From Apus apus (taxonomy: Eukaryota > Chordata > Aves > Apodiformes > Apodidae), in NCBI RefSeq assembly GCF_020740795.1, contig NC_067283.1, forward strand, positions 8,335,659 through 8,399,658: a stretch of DNA of 64,000 bases, in the 5' to 3' direction. Positions 1-12,352 of this stretch are shown piece by piece. The notes beneath the pieces were generated by a model. It searched no databases. It was not told where the DNA came from and saw only the letters and a program-made list of their open reading frames with translations. The position numbers and the translations under genes were made by a program. Every line of letters begins with the position of its first letter. The stretch's first letter is position 1.

Positions 1-333
1 CAGACACACACATCTGCAATTATCTCTTTTAATTCTAAATCAAAGCAAATTAGCAGCCTAGCACGAGCAGTAAACATGATTTGATTAGGCATTTCATACC
101 CGAGACACAACAGGATTTTTTTGGAAGAACTCAATTCCGACCGTGAGTCTGGCTTTCTCCGTGTTATCAAGAGCTCACCACCCAGCAATGACAGCCCAGC
201 ACACAGGGTCAGATTTTTCAAAGCTTTCATTTTGGTCTGAAACACTGAGTAGATGCTAAGATTGCAAGAGCTGGCATCTCCACAGTTCACTGGGACTTGG
301 GTGGCACTTTTATTTTCAACTACTCCAGCTCCT

Positions 334-916
334 AGAGTCACCAAGTGCAAGGTTCTGCACCTGGGTCTGGGCAATCCCCAGTATCAGCACAGGCTGGGGC
401 ATGAATGGATTGAGAGCAGCCATGTGGAGAAGGACCTGGGGACACCAGTGGATGAAAAGTTGACGATGAGCTAGCAATGTGTGCTTGCAGCCCAGAAATC
501 CAGTCGCATCCTGGGCCGCAGCAAATGCAGCATGACAAGCAGGTTGAGAGGGGATCCTCCTCCTCTACTCTGCTTTTGTGAGACCCCACCTGCAGTACCA
601 TGTCCAGTTCTGGAGCCCCCAACACAAGAAGGACATGAACCTGCTGGAGCAAGTCCAGAGAAGGGCCGTAAAAATGATCAGAGGCCTGGAGCAGCTCTCC
701 TGAGAAGAGGCAAAGAAATTTTTTACATTGAGGGTTGTGAGGCACTGGAACAGGTTGCCCAGAGAAGCTGTAGATGCCCATCACCAGAACCATTCAAGGT
801 TAGGCTAGATGGGACTTTAAGCAACCTGATCTACTGGGAGGTGTCCCTGTCCATGACAGGGGAGTAGGAACTAGAGGATCTATAAGGTCCTTTCCAACCC
901 AAACCATTCTGTGATT
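334..916 (+). mobile_element. CR1 LINE, 5'-truncated, internally deleted
   Basis: Matches the 3' part of avian CR1 in sense orientation. It encodes broken pieces of the ORF2 C-terminus ([30 protein letters not shown]) with stops and frameshifts. The 3' UTR and end (TTTCCAACCCAAACCATTCTGTGATTCTAA) follow. Around 700-715 the copy jumps from the ORF2 end straight to the GTGAGGCACTGGAACAGGTT part of the 3' UTR, so roughly 240 bases of the family consensus are missing. Not functional. Confidence 0.9.
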
Positions 917-3900
917 CTAAGAATAATACAATCTCCTTAGTTATCTGATTCCCTATGTAAAAACATGTTTCTAACCCCATGGCTAATAAGAAAAGCTTGA
1001 AAATATACTTAAAGTTTAAACCCTCCCAAATTAGATGGCAAATAAATGTTTTAAATGTCAGAAATATCAAATAACCCTCTGGATCCTAAGCCCTCTGAAG
1101 TGGCATATTGAGTAGTGGTGTTCACATCACTCAACTGAGCCACATAATTTCAGATGGTCCTTGCACAGACAACCCCTCTGCATGATCCTGCTAGACCAAG
1201 AGGGCAGGAGGGTCCACAGGAACTTTACGATTACTTTGTCCATCACTTAGGTCATAGCTTTGTCTTCAAGAGCTATACAGCAGGTGAACTCAAACATGAG
1301 AGCTAAGGATGAGTTTTTGGGAGACTCAACATATAAATGGCTCTCCAGTCCATTAGAGTTCTATATACAGCATTAGAGAAATGCTTAATGCTCACTAGCA
1401 TTACATATATACAAAGATATTCCTACAGAAGCAACACTTGTGCCCAGCAAGCATCACCCACTTAAAACTGTTGTGATGGTGAATATATAAGCAACAAATC
1501 TCAGCTAATAAACCTGTCTGTTAAGGGCCTGCTTCTCACCAGCTTTCAGTGTACTCTAAACGCAAAGCAGGAGGCGAACTCTCGGGACAGAGTGTTCTGC
1601 CAGGCTGCAGAGCTTGAGAAAATCAACAAACACAATAAACCAGCATTAACAGGCTCATTACAGCTGTGCCAGAGCAGGACTCCACTACTTAATCTGGTCC
1701 CTCCATGCACTTTTTTCAATGCCATCCTGAAGAAAAACCCACTTGCAATTGGGCCTGATTTAAAGCTGAGGGTTTGGCCATGCTTCTGCATGAGCAGCAC
1801 CAAGTCAAACATGAAGAGCACAGCTAGGAGAGGAGGGGTGTAGGTGGCAGATCACACACAGACATGCTGTGATTCTCTTTCAGAAGGGAGCACCCCTGCC
1901 CTTGCCATGACCACAGAGCACAAACAATCCTCTTTTTCCCATTACAAGTCACAGGACTCTGAAACTGCAGTTTTGCTGAGAAAGCAGCACAACAGTGTGC
2001 CTGTAGGACGTACTCTGTGACCTGTCTTGTCCCTGTCTATTGTCACTTCCTGACTGTTTTCAAAAGTGCCTGGCAGTAACTATTTGTGTAGGAGGAACAG
2101 CATGTTGAGGAGCTGCAAGTAATATTTATGCTGCAAACCTCTGCCACATGTGTTAACTAGTAATTCATCACTCAAAGAGGCTGAAGCTGCAGGTTACAGA
2201 TGACAGTGTAGAACTTTTCAGACACCAGGAATGTGTCCTGAGCCCACGCTCTGGGAAAGGGCAGGTGAGAAACACTCAGGCGTGACTGGAAGAAGAGCAC
2301 ACAGCAACTGATCTCACAGTAAAGGCTATCAGTGTTTTCTTCTATGTAGACACAATAACTAGCACTGTCACACAGATTCACTGTTGTATCAAAGCAAGTT
2401 GCATATTCCATGTGGTTTATGGGCAGAAGAAGTGAGGCAGAGATTATGATTACTTTCTTAAATGGTGCTGAGTTTTCATCCAATGCTGAAACTGGGATTC
2501 ACTAGAAAGCACAAGCTGGCACAGGGAGACAAGTCAGCAATGCAACCAGAGGTCTGGCTCTGCCTGTTTGTAGCCACAAAACACACATTTTGGAAGAAAA
2601 CTGCCACAATGGGTAACACTAATGGGGATGATTGAGCAGCGTTAAGGCAGGAGGGTGGGACTAAATGTCCATGGTTCTGTGTTGCTCAGTGGTAGGCTGT
2701 CCATCTGGTACTCAGTGCTTTTGGCACAGGTTTAAATTTGGCCATGATTGCAAGAGAGGTCAGTTCAGCTACTTTCATGCTTCCAGTTAAACACATATGT
2801 TCTTTCCCTGGGGGTTGAAGCTACCTGGACTTCTTTCACTGGTCTCAGCAGCTAAAGGGCAAAACCCATGGAGAGCACTTCAGCCTTTGCTCACAAATTG
2901 AATCCTCTTTTAATGACACAAAGGGGTATATTGTTTTGCTAATAATCCAGGGAGCTATATTCACCACAGCAAAGCAAACCAGCCCATCTGTAGAAAGAAG
3001 AGAAGCAAAGCAGGACTGAGGGCAACAGCTCCTTAAACATCCTTTGTCATTTCTGAATTTGCTAAACAGAGAAGCCAAATAATCGGGTTTATTTTGCTAT
3101 AAAATATGACCCAGTGCATGTTAGGTTTTGGGAAAGGTAAGTTTTTCAGAGAGGAAGAAATTGAATAAAATTCTTTATAAGTAGAACAAAAAAGCCTTTT
3201 TATTTCTCATGCTGTGCTTTTTAAGTTTATAGGATGGTGCTGTCTAGGCTGCAATTTTCCTGACAGTCTTTTGAAGGACACACCTCTCCCTCCTTCTTTT
3301 GCCCCTTTTTTCTTAGCCCAGGCATGCAGGAGATGCCTAAGATGGAAACTTCACCTTCACTCAGCACGGGCTAGCACAGCTGTTTGCAGCCCGTGTGTGG
3401 AGGGCGGGTGATGAATTTCTAAAGGGCTATGTAAGTGAAGGTTAAACAATTAATAACATCCACTAGATCACCCAAACAAAAGACTGAACTAGCTTGAAGT
3501 GCTGCATGATGCTGTGCTAGCAGTTCCATTAGAGGTGCTACAAGAAGTAGCTAGTAGGCAGCGCCTACACCCACTGTGGTACTTGAATAAAAAATTAAAA
3601 GTTTCTGTTCCTTATTTAATCAGAGTTTGGACAAATTGCAAGACTTCTGCATCATTTCAGCAGTTACCAAGCAATGCTGCTGCAAAACCGGAAATGTGAA
3701 TTCCCATTTCAGTTTCCCCAAATTGAGCAGTTTGAGTATGGTGGTATAGAATGTTTTGTTTCTGCTTTCTTTTCTCAATTAGTTTAATTCCAATTACTTT
3801 ATTAGTTGATAATTAATTTTGCCTTCCTAGTCAGAAAGTCCCAAAGTAGTTTAATAAAAATTGACAGTTTCTTGCAAAATACTACGACTTAAATGGAATA

Positions 3901-6900
3901 ATTTACTCATTTGTCAGCTCCCAGAGACTCCTAGCCTCAAAAAATCGCCTGCACACACCTTTGCTCAGGGGCAGGGTACATTTTTCTTCATTGCTCAGGG
4001 GCACTAGTATCAAGTTTCTGCTCTTGCTTGGTATTATCCCTGCCTCTCTTTCAAAGCAAGCACAGTCATACTATGTCTCCATGGGATGCTCAGCTGTTCC
4101 AGCTTCAGGCTGACGACCAGTGAGTGACTCAGTTCTCCAGAGCCATCCTAGCATATATTGTCACACCTCTTGCACTTCCTTGTTCTCATTGACTCAACTA
4201 CTGAGCTCAGTATTTCATTTAATCTTCATGCCTTTCTTGGTTCTGAGGAAGTCCTTGGGTCTTCTAATGGCTCCGTAAATAGTCTATGTTTAAAACGACC
4301 TGTGGAGAGAAGGCAACACAGCTCCAGCCTGTGGGCAGGTTTTGTTGTCTTGCCTCTCTCTATGGCTCATGAGTGATGCTACTGGGGCTTCAAACAGGCT
4401 CACTGATATAGGTGAGTAAGTGTATTGGGAGGGGTAATGTCTTCCATGTCATCAGATGATACCACCAGATAAAACAGGAGTTTTCAATCACGAAGGCCTT
4501 TCTCCAGGTGTGCACGATTCAGAGCTTGGGCACCTCGAACATCTGTATCAGCTGCCCTAGGAAGAGATATCTGCCCTCCTTGTAAAGCTTCTTCTAGTAT
4601 TTCTGAGTCATCACAGTTGTAACGGTGCTTCCCCAGGCTTTTTAATAGTGTCATTTCACCACAAATGCAAATAAATGGAGATTTGACTGAGCTTGCATTT
4701 GATTAGTTTGCATTTCAGAGATTTCACTACCTTACAGCAAAACAAATCAGAGCAGTTTACAAATGTTTTCTTCTACATAGCTTCTGCCTCCAAGATCAAG
4801 AGAGATATTTCTTTTAATAACTAGACTATTATATTGTCTCTTCCACAGAAGTAGAAATGCAGTTTGCAATAAAAAACTTCTTGGTATGGTAGGAGAGGAA
4901 ATGAAGCCGTATCAGTCACTGCTGATCAAGAGGGAAAGGGTCACATTGGGACACGTTGGGATGTTCATTGCAAAGAAACTCTGGGGAACTTAGAAGTGAG
5001 CAAACTGCTTGATTTCCCCTCCAGAGTGGTGCTGTGACCTCCTGCTCATGCAAGGAATATGTAAGTCAAAGATCACAGAAGACAGCTGCTGCTCATGCTG
5101 CAGACAGCATCCTAGAGGGTTTAGAGCCTGAGGACAAAATATATTACTTTTAATGCCCTCAGTACCACTTTTAATATCCTGAATGGCTTGTATACTGTGC
5201 AGAGCTTTCTGTCAGAAAGATGGTATTGGGAGGCCAGGTAAAGCAGTCTGCAACCCAACAAGAGCTGGTGAGTCTGTAAAGTTGATTACATGGCCACAGC
5301 TGCCTTCTCTGGACAGAGAGGAAAAGAAGGTGCCCGGGGAAAGCAGCAGGAAATAAGAAGGTAAAAAGCACAATCTGAAAACCACACTGCATAAGAGGAA
5401 AAGATGCTGGTATTACCAGGAAGATTGGAGTCTTGTTCTCATTCAGTCCAGGTAGTCAGAAACAGGAAAGATGTGTTTGCTGTTTGAAACTCTGTTTTAG
5501 TATGTCTCAGACCACAGTTCCTCCAAGTCCTCCCCTTAGGTCATGTGAGCTGTAACTGTCAAGTGTCTCAGCTGAAGACTGCTGAAATAGAATATCTGTG
5601 TTTTGGTTCCTCTCCCTTCCTCCCAGGTGCCTTTCAGTCATGTCTGAGGGGGTTCATCCTCCTGCAGGCTTCTCTCCAGCTGGGCTTAAGAGCACAAAAT
5701 GGACTCCACTGGAGTTTTTCCGTAGCTACAGCAATATTCAGGTCTTTCTCCAAGCTGGCCTAGTGGCTCCAGTCTGCCTCTCCCCCTGCATGGCTAGAAA
5801 CCACCATCGTGAAAAATCAAATTCTCCTCTTTCCCTTTTTTCTCCTTTGAAAACATTTATTGCTTTAACAGACCACTGAGAAGTCTGAGAAGGTTTGAAA
5901 TACTCCTGTTTTTCTTCAGATGGTTCCTCCTGGGAAGGGCAACTGCCTTGACTGGTTTTTTGGCTCATTTATCACTGAGCTCCTCTTCCTTTCTCTGCTC
6001 CAGCCTGGCCTCTGGAAGGCTGATGGGCTCCAGTTTTTTTGGGCACCATGGGTTAACCCTGACTTCCCAAATGTAGCTGAGATGGTGATCTTCTCTGACA
6101 AAGTAATTTCTCCATCTTCTCTCACAAAGCCTCTTTGTACAGCAGGCAGGGATTATAGGACACAGTTGCTGTCTATAAACAGCTGCAAGTTTATAAAATT
6201 TAAATGTCAAATTCCAAGTGCCAAATGTCTAAATTCCTCACTGTTTTCAGGTATCATTGCTTAGTGAGTTATTTTCTGCCTCTGGAAACAGAACTGTGCA
6301 ATCTCTCACAACCCCAACACCCTGAGTTCAATGAAATCAAGTGAGGATCAGTCCTGTAAGGACACAGAGAGCAGGTAAGGAAATTTCTGTTTCATCTCCA
6401 TTCTCTTTGAAGTAGCTGCTTAATTTAAGTGTTTCAGTTTACATGCTAACAAAAATCTACCTCTTAAGCTTAAAATAAGGTTTGTTTGTTTTCCTATTTG
6501 GCACAGCTTGCTAAGAGGAAACATCCTAGGCAGGCCCTCTCAAAGCTGTGTCTGATCTGTCTGATCCAGTGTGCCCAGTGATTACTGCCTTCTCCGTGGC
6601 AGACACAGCCTGGTCTCCTTCTGACAAAAGGCTGCTTGAGGACCAAAGAAATGTACCAAGCACCACTCATTCTTCACAACTGTCTGTACAAGTACTCTGT
6701 AGGTTAAAACTCCCTTGGCAGGGCTCCAAGCATCTCCCAAAGGCTCAGTCACTCTCCACTCAGCTTCCTCCAGGGAAAGCTCCTATATCCCAGAGGACGC
6801 TTTTCAAGCATGCCTTTCCCTCAAGAGAGGTCTCTTGCATTCCAGAGACACTGGATTGCTTTTCTAAGTAAAGGAAGGCACCTTTCTAACCTACCTGCCT

Positions 6901-8019
6901 CTTGGTAGCATAGCCCTTCTCCATACTGGAGGTACAAGGATTGTATTCTCTCTTCTGAATAGTCTGGATGAGCAGCCAGATCATTATGATGACATTAGAA
7001 GTATCATCATTAGCATCTGAATGAAACGGATTTGGTAGGTACTGCTTGTGTCAGAAATGCTGGTCCATGGCCCGTACATGCCATAGCACTAGCCAAGCTT
7101 AGAGACATTTGGGAACAGTAACAACTAGGAAATATTTTTTCTTAAACAATATCAGATTCTGGAGATTCAAGACAGCACCAAGAAAAGCCTGTAGCCTGCA
7201 GCGCTTCCTGCAGAATGAATTATAGCAAAAGGAATAATTTTGAAGACTGTCAATCTCACAGCCTACAGGTAAAATGAAATACATCTGCAACTTTCTGATT
7301 TGAACTTCTTGTATTCATTACCTCTATTCCATTAAACTCCAGGAAAACTTACCCCTATTAAACCCTGGAGCCATTTGTCAAAGTCTGTTCTTTGAGGGGT
7401 CAGCCTGTGAGTGTTTCCTTGTTTCATTCATGTGTGCTCTTTCTTCTGTTCATGTTCCTTAGCTCCAGTGCTTTGGAATTTCTTTCTTCTTGCTGCCAGC
7501 AGCATAGACAGGCAGAAGGAAGAAGGGACAGGCTTTGACTGGCTGTCAAGATCTGAAACTTTGGATATAGCTAACCTGGGTTTTATTCCCTGCTTCCACT
7601 CCCACTTCAAATTTCTCTTAATCTTTATTTCCATACACAAAAAGGGTAACTCTTACCTATCACGCACTAGTCTATGTAACCTCCTAGTACCCTGCAAGGC
7701 ATCACAACACTTAAATGTAAAATATATAAACATCAACTGAGCTGTCTTCTTGTCTACCCTTTTGCCTTAGAGTAGGGCAAACCAGGTAAACTGCCTTTAG
7801 ACAATGTGTGATGAATTTTTAATAGCAGAGCTGTGTAAAGATTAAAGCTGCACAACATTCCTAAACACATCTGTTCTGGTCCTTATCTGCTTCACTCAGA
7901 TGTTTTACACATCTTGAACAATGTAGTTGATTTTTTTATTCAGGAGTAGCTCAGCCTGAGTTGTAACTAGCAAGAGATGTGAAAGGCAGCATGAAAGAAT
8001 CCTGTAAGTGTATCAGTGG
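917..8019. other. Non-coding flank downstream of PAXIP1, nothing recognised
   Basis: About 7 kb of unique-looking AT-moderate sequence. All open frames are short and carry no domain I recognise. A CR1-like scrap may exist at about 2650-2680 (GGCAGGAGGGTGGGACTAAA) but is too short to call. Confidence 0.6.
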
Positions 8020-8550
8020 CAAAAACAAAAGGAAAAACTTCTTGTTCAACATGGCAAGGGACCTAGTGATGAAAGACATGAAAAAGGCCAAGGTGCCTAG
8101 AACTTTTTTCTCATTTCACAGTTTTGAGCTCCCTCATACAGTAAGACATGACCTACTGAAGCAAGTTCAGCAGACCATCAAGATGTTTAGGGGGTGTAAG
8201 TACACAACGCACAGGGAGAGGATGAGTGCTGAGTGTGCTCAGCCTTCAGAACAGAAGACATTACAGCTGCCTATGGCCATCTCCCAGAAGGGTAGAAAGA
8301 AGACAAGAGCCAAGAGATGCATGGGGATTCGAGTCAACTGCCACTTGTGAAACAATGGACATACCACTTAGATATGAGAATGGATTATTTATTACCTTGA
8401 GGGTAGCAAAATACAAAAACAGGATGCCCACAAACATTGTGGTATCTCCACCCTTTGAGATACCAAAAACTTGACTGGAGCTCCAGGGTTGTCTTCCAGC
8501 TGCAGTACTACGACTCTGTTCTGCAATTCTACTTTACAACTCTTGGTAAA
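8020..8550 (+). mobile_element. Very old, degraded CR1 LINE remnant
   Basis: Patchy but collinear matches to CR1 in sense orientation. A piece near 8055-8115 resembles the ORF2 segment ARDVK...AEVLNAFFASVF. A piece near 8210-8265 resembles the block before the ORF2 end. The segment 8395-8490 (TTGAGGGTAGCA, then GTGGTATCTCCACCCTTTGA) resembles the 3' UTR. Much more diverged than the other copies and with internal gaps, so the limits are approximate. It explains the 123-codon open frame here. Confidence 0.55.
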
Positions 8551-11386
8551 GAAAGCTGCATGGAAAGGAGTGGAGACCATGTCTCCCTGACTTCCAGCAG
8601 ATCCCTAAATGATGGAATGTTGCCATTATTACAGACATGTTCTGTATTTCTCTTTAAATAACTGCTATATCAGGAGAGATTTTCTACAAAGAACACAAGC
8701 CTGTATTATGGACCTAATCCCTCTGCAAGCAACTAAACAACAAGAAAGGCATTTATTTTTTCCTGAGTACAAGAGACAGGATCAAATAAACACTTAAGTA
8801 TTATAACCTTCCATTCAAGGAAAAGCATACTCCTAACAGCTAGCATATTTCATGAAACCCTTTCTCTATCCCTAATCACACACAAAATAACATCTGTGCA
8901 AGCCAGTTGGCTCTAGACAGCTCCTGTGGTTCTTGAAAGACTATTTCTTGGCAGTTTCTGTTTTTCACTCTAATCAAAAGGTTAATCAAATCAGTCATAC
9001 TTGCATGTTGGCTAAATAAACACACTGTCTCCACTGATGATGAAACAGATGCATTACCACTCACGTTTCCCATGGGGTTCATTTGTTCCATTATTGCATT
9101 TGGTTTTCTTCAAGCTTCTCCATGAGATATCTGACAGCATTTTGGATGGTTTTCATAAGGAAATTTACCTTTCAGGTGCTATTGCATTCACATGCCTCTT
9201 AACTCTAGCAGCCTTTGGTAAAGGTGTTCTATACCCTCAACAATGCTTAGCTGTGGAAAACGTGGAAGAAGTTAATCCTCAAAAAGGTGAGAACTCTTAT
9301 TGAAACATAAAATTTATAGTCAAGTCCAGCAGTTTACGTTGCGGAGGCACCAACACATCTAAACCTGGTTTCTTTCCCAGCCTCTCCTCCCTCACTGCTA
9401 AGTTCCATTTTGCAGAAAGCTGTTTTAGCAGGTCTGGTTAGCTTTTAGAACCCAGTCCTGTGTTTTATTTCATGCACAGTTAAACAGTGTCACTGACCAA
9501 TTACACACATGTATCTCTTTTTGAAAGCAGCATTTACATTTGATTTGGCAATTCAGTGTGTGTAAGGCACACAGGAGATACGCTGAATGCATGATAGGTA
9601 GAAAGTAGTTATTCAAGTTAAGAAAGTTTTGTGTATCAAAGCATTTTCCAAAGTCCAAAAGCTAAAACATGCTGCTGTTTTAAAGGAAAAGGCATACAAA
9701 AAATTTCTGCAACCTGCTGACTAGTATAATGAAGAAAGTCTCAAGTAATCCAGAGATTAACACAGACTTAGTTCATTTCAGTATTACACATTCTGAAATA
9801 TATTTGAAGAACTTTTTTCTCCACTAAAAAAAAAATAGTATTTATGCAATGCATTACTGAAATTCCTTAGGGTGGGATTAATCTCACCTATTTTCTGTGT
9901 TCTAAAAGATGTAGATAACTAAACCAGTCTGCTAAACCACTAAGAGATACTCTCTCTTCAGGGGTCTTTAAGTCAGGTTTTAGAGATATTCTCTCCCTCC
10001 ATTTACAGTAAAGGGAGACCAGACTGGCCAGGTCTATACGTCTGAACGACTGGCACAACAACTCATCAGCCAACAATCAACTCCCACTGCAGTCCCTCCA
10101 TTTTAAAATTTAAAGCATAAAATCATGTCATCAGCTGCCACTATTACACCTCCACTTTTTCTTAATCTCTCTCATAACAAAGAGGAAACAGTTTCAGAGA
10201 ACCAAACACCACAGCAAGAAAAATCACACAACTTCTGTTACAAGTTAATAGCACATGGGGAAAAGTACCATTTTCTCCCACCCTGTGCCACACCTTTCTT
10301 AACCTCCAATGCACCTAAAACCATCTTGAGCAAAAATAATTCTCATTTACTACATTTTGTGAACTTATCAAAAGTCACCATGATAGAAATTTTATCATTC
10401 TTGTTATCATCATGTAGCCCCTTACTGCTGACAATAGAAACACCCAAATACAGGAAGCAAACCAGAACCCAGAGCCAGCAATAACAGGCAACAGGCGCAG
10501 TACTGACCTCCGCGGGACTTCACTCATCTTGACACGTACTCCGACTGTTCCTACAGCTTGAATTTGTCATTCACTTAAGCACTTTGTTGAACTGAGGCAT
10601 GGGAAGGCAATAGAAACAGTGGTCCAGTAGCTGGTGGATTTACATTTTAAGCCACAGCACAAAAGGGAGGTCTGAAATTAGTAATTTCTCTATAGAAAGC
10701 TCTATGTAAGCTAAAATAGCAGCTTACCTCAGTTTACTGACACTGTATGTGTAAAATCTTCTCTGTAAAATGGTTCTGCATAAAAATACAAAATGTTTGA
10801 AAAAAAGCTATTGCTTAAAGTGATTAAGCTTAAAGCGATAAGCTATTGCTTTTTTATTTTCTATTTTGAATTGTTCTCAAGGTGCTTTAATGCACTTGAT
10901 TCTGTACAGATAAACAAAAACCTGCAATCCCCAACTGGAGCTTAATGGCTTGCTGATCAAAGACTAAATGCTCTTAGGATGACTTTTGTTAATCTACTAG
11001 AATCTGAAGTCAGATTATTAGAACTGTGTCTGTATTAGAAAATACAACTGAATATAGATTTGGGAGACTTTTAAAATATTTATTTAGTAAAACTCACTAT
11101 ACAAACAGAAGTTATCACAACAGTGTAATATGCGGGTTTATAGTTTCTCTTTCCTTCAAGCTATTTCTTTGTTGCAGTAAAAACACATATATAGATTTAC
11201 AACAATTTCCCTCTAAAGCACTGGGATCTTATATATTAAAACATACCTGGTAAAATAAGCTTAAAATAATTTTACATTCCTTGGAAAAAGATCTGAGTAA
11301 TTTACTCTTACCAGAGTGCCATTGTTGCACAGTATTCAAAGAAATGAACGACCACTAAAATATAGAGTAAAACATTTAAAAGTACA
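8551..11386. other. Non-coding flank between the old CR1 and the PAXIP1 3' end
   Basis: AT-rich, with no repeat family or gene-like signal. The open frames at 9037-9303 and 10125-10484 are short and lack recognisable motifs. Confidence 0.6.
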
Positions 11387-12221
11387 TTTATTTAAAATGT
11401 GGGCAAAATATCAATATAAAAGAAAATAGAGTATAAGAAATAAAAATAAAGTACAAAACATTTTCATCTTCAACATCCATAATTTAATAACATAGCAAGC
11501 CCTTTCATTTTTACATCCAAATTATACTTTTGGCTCAAGTACCATCATTTAGGCTAAAATGCTTAAAAACAAGGCTAATCATGATAGCTAAACTGGGCTC
11601 TTTTAAAATGGTAGTATAATACAAAACATAGTAAATTATGTTTCAGCATAATAAAATTACACATCCTAAAAAAGATGCAGCTCATTTTTGCTTTCCTGCT
11701 TTAAACTGCTCATCATCCCTAGGAAAACAGCTGGAAAACAGCATCCACAGGAAGTTTTAGTTGCTTTGTACAATGGCTGAACAGCTCGATTTAATGCTCC
11801 AAGGATTCCGAAGCAGTAAGGCATTTTACTATCCATCAAGTAAACTTATATGTATGTATGTTAAGAAAGAACAACTTCCAGAAATGACTGTAAAATAGAA
11901 CTTGTATTAAAAACAGGTATAAAGACATAGAACCCTTACTGGTCACTCCACTGTATTTATCAAACTGGATTTAGAATCTTCTTTAGTAAAAAGCTATTTT
12001 CCTCATCTGCAAATAACAAATATTTTCCTCAGTGATAAGTTTGTTTCCTGTTCCTTAATTATTCCACTACAGTTACTTTCTGACAACCCTGCCTCCCACC
12101 TCCACTGATCAAAAAGTAATTCCACCTTGATTTTAAGCTAGCTTAGCCAGTTTCTGGGTGTTAAACTACCCTCCTATCATGTAAACATCACACATTCTAA
12201 AAATTTAATAATAACTACTTC
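11387..12221 (-). other. PAXIP1: Predicted PAXIP1 3' UTR with AATAAA signal
   Basis: AT-rich sequence following the TAG stop. The first canonical polyadenylation hexamer on the minus strand is AATAAA at 11387-11392; I see no earlier one after the stop. Cleavage would be expected 10-30 bases further, near 11360-11375. Transcript ends are not visible from sequence, so the boundary is a prediction. Confidence 0.5.
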
Positions 12222-12352
12222 CTAATTAAGAAAAACTTTTAACACACCACACTTCTCAAAGCAGCAGCCAGCCTTTAGACAAAAAGGATATGATTCATAA
12301 TCCAGTGTTTGAGTAAGTACCCCAGTCAGGACAAACTCGGCATTGTGGACAT
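12222..12352 (-). CDS. PAXIP1: PAXIP1 last coding exon 20 (residues 1050-1092)
   Basis: Completes Asp, then [20 protein letters not shown], closing BRCT6 as in mammals. The frame then reads [20 protein letters not shown] and LN before TAG at 12222-12224. Mammalian PTIP, as I recall it, ends a few residues after DYESY with KFN. This copy therefore has about 18 extra residues with four Cys. Acceptor TTTTCAG|AT. I see no consensus donor between DYES and the stop that would suggest a further exon. The exon is sure; the tail is what the genome reads but is unusual. Confidence 0.85.

Noticed and set aside
2681..2745. tRNA-like A box (GCTCAGTGGTAG) and B-box-like GGTTTAAATTT with plausible spacing
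   Set aside because: No acceptor, D or anticodon stem can be formed, and the B box is poor; I could not match it to a tRNA-derived SINE.
12222..12290. A hidden donor in exon 20 leading to a further terminal exon with the usual C-terminus
   Set aside because: No consensus GTAAGT-like donor between DYES and the stop, and no downstream minus-strand sequence before the poly(A) signal that reads as a matching short exon; kept only as a possibility in the findings.
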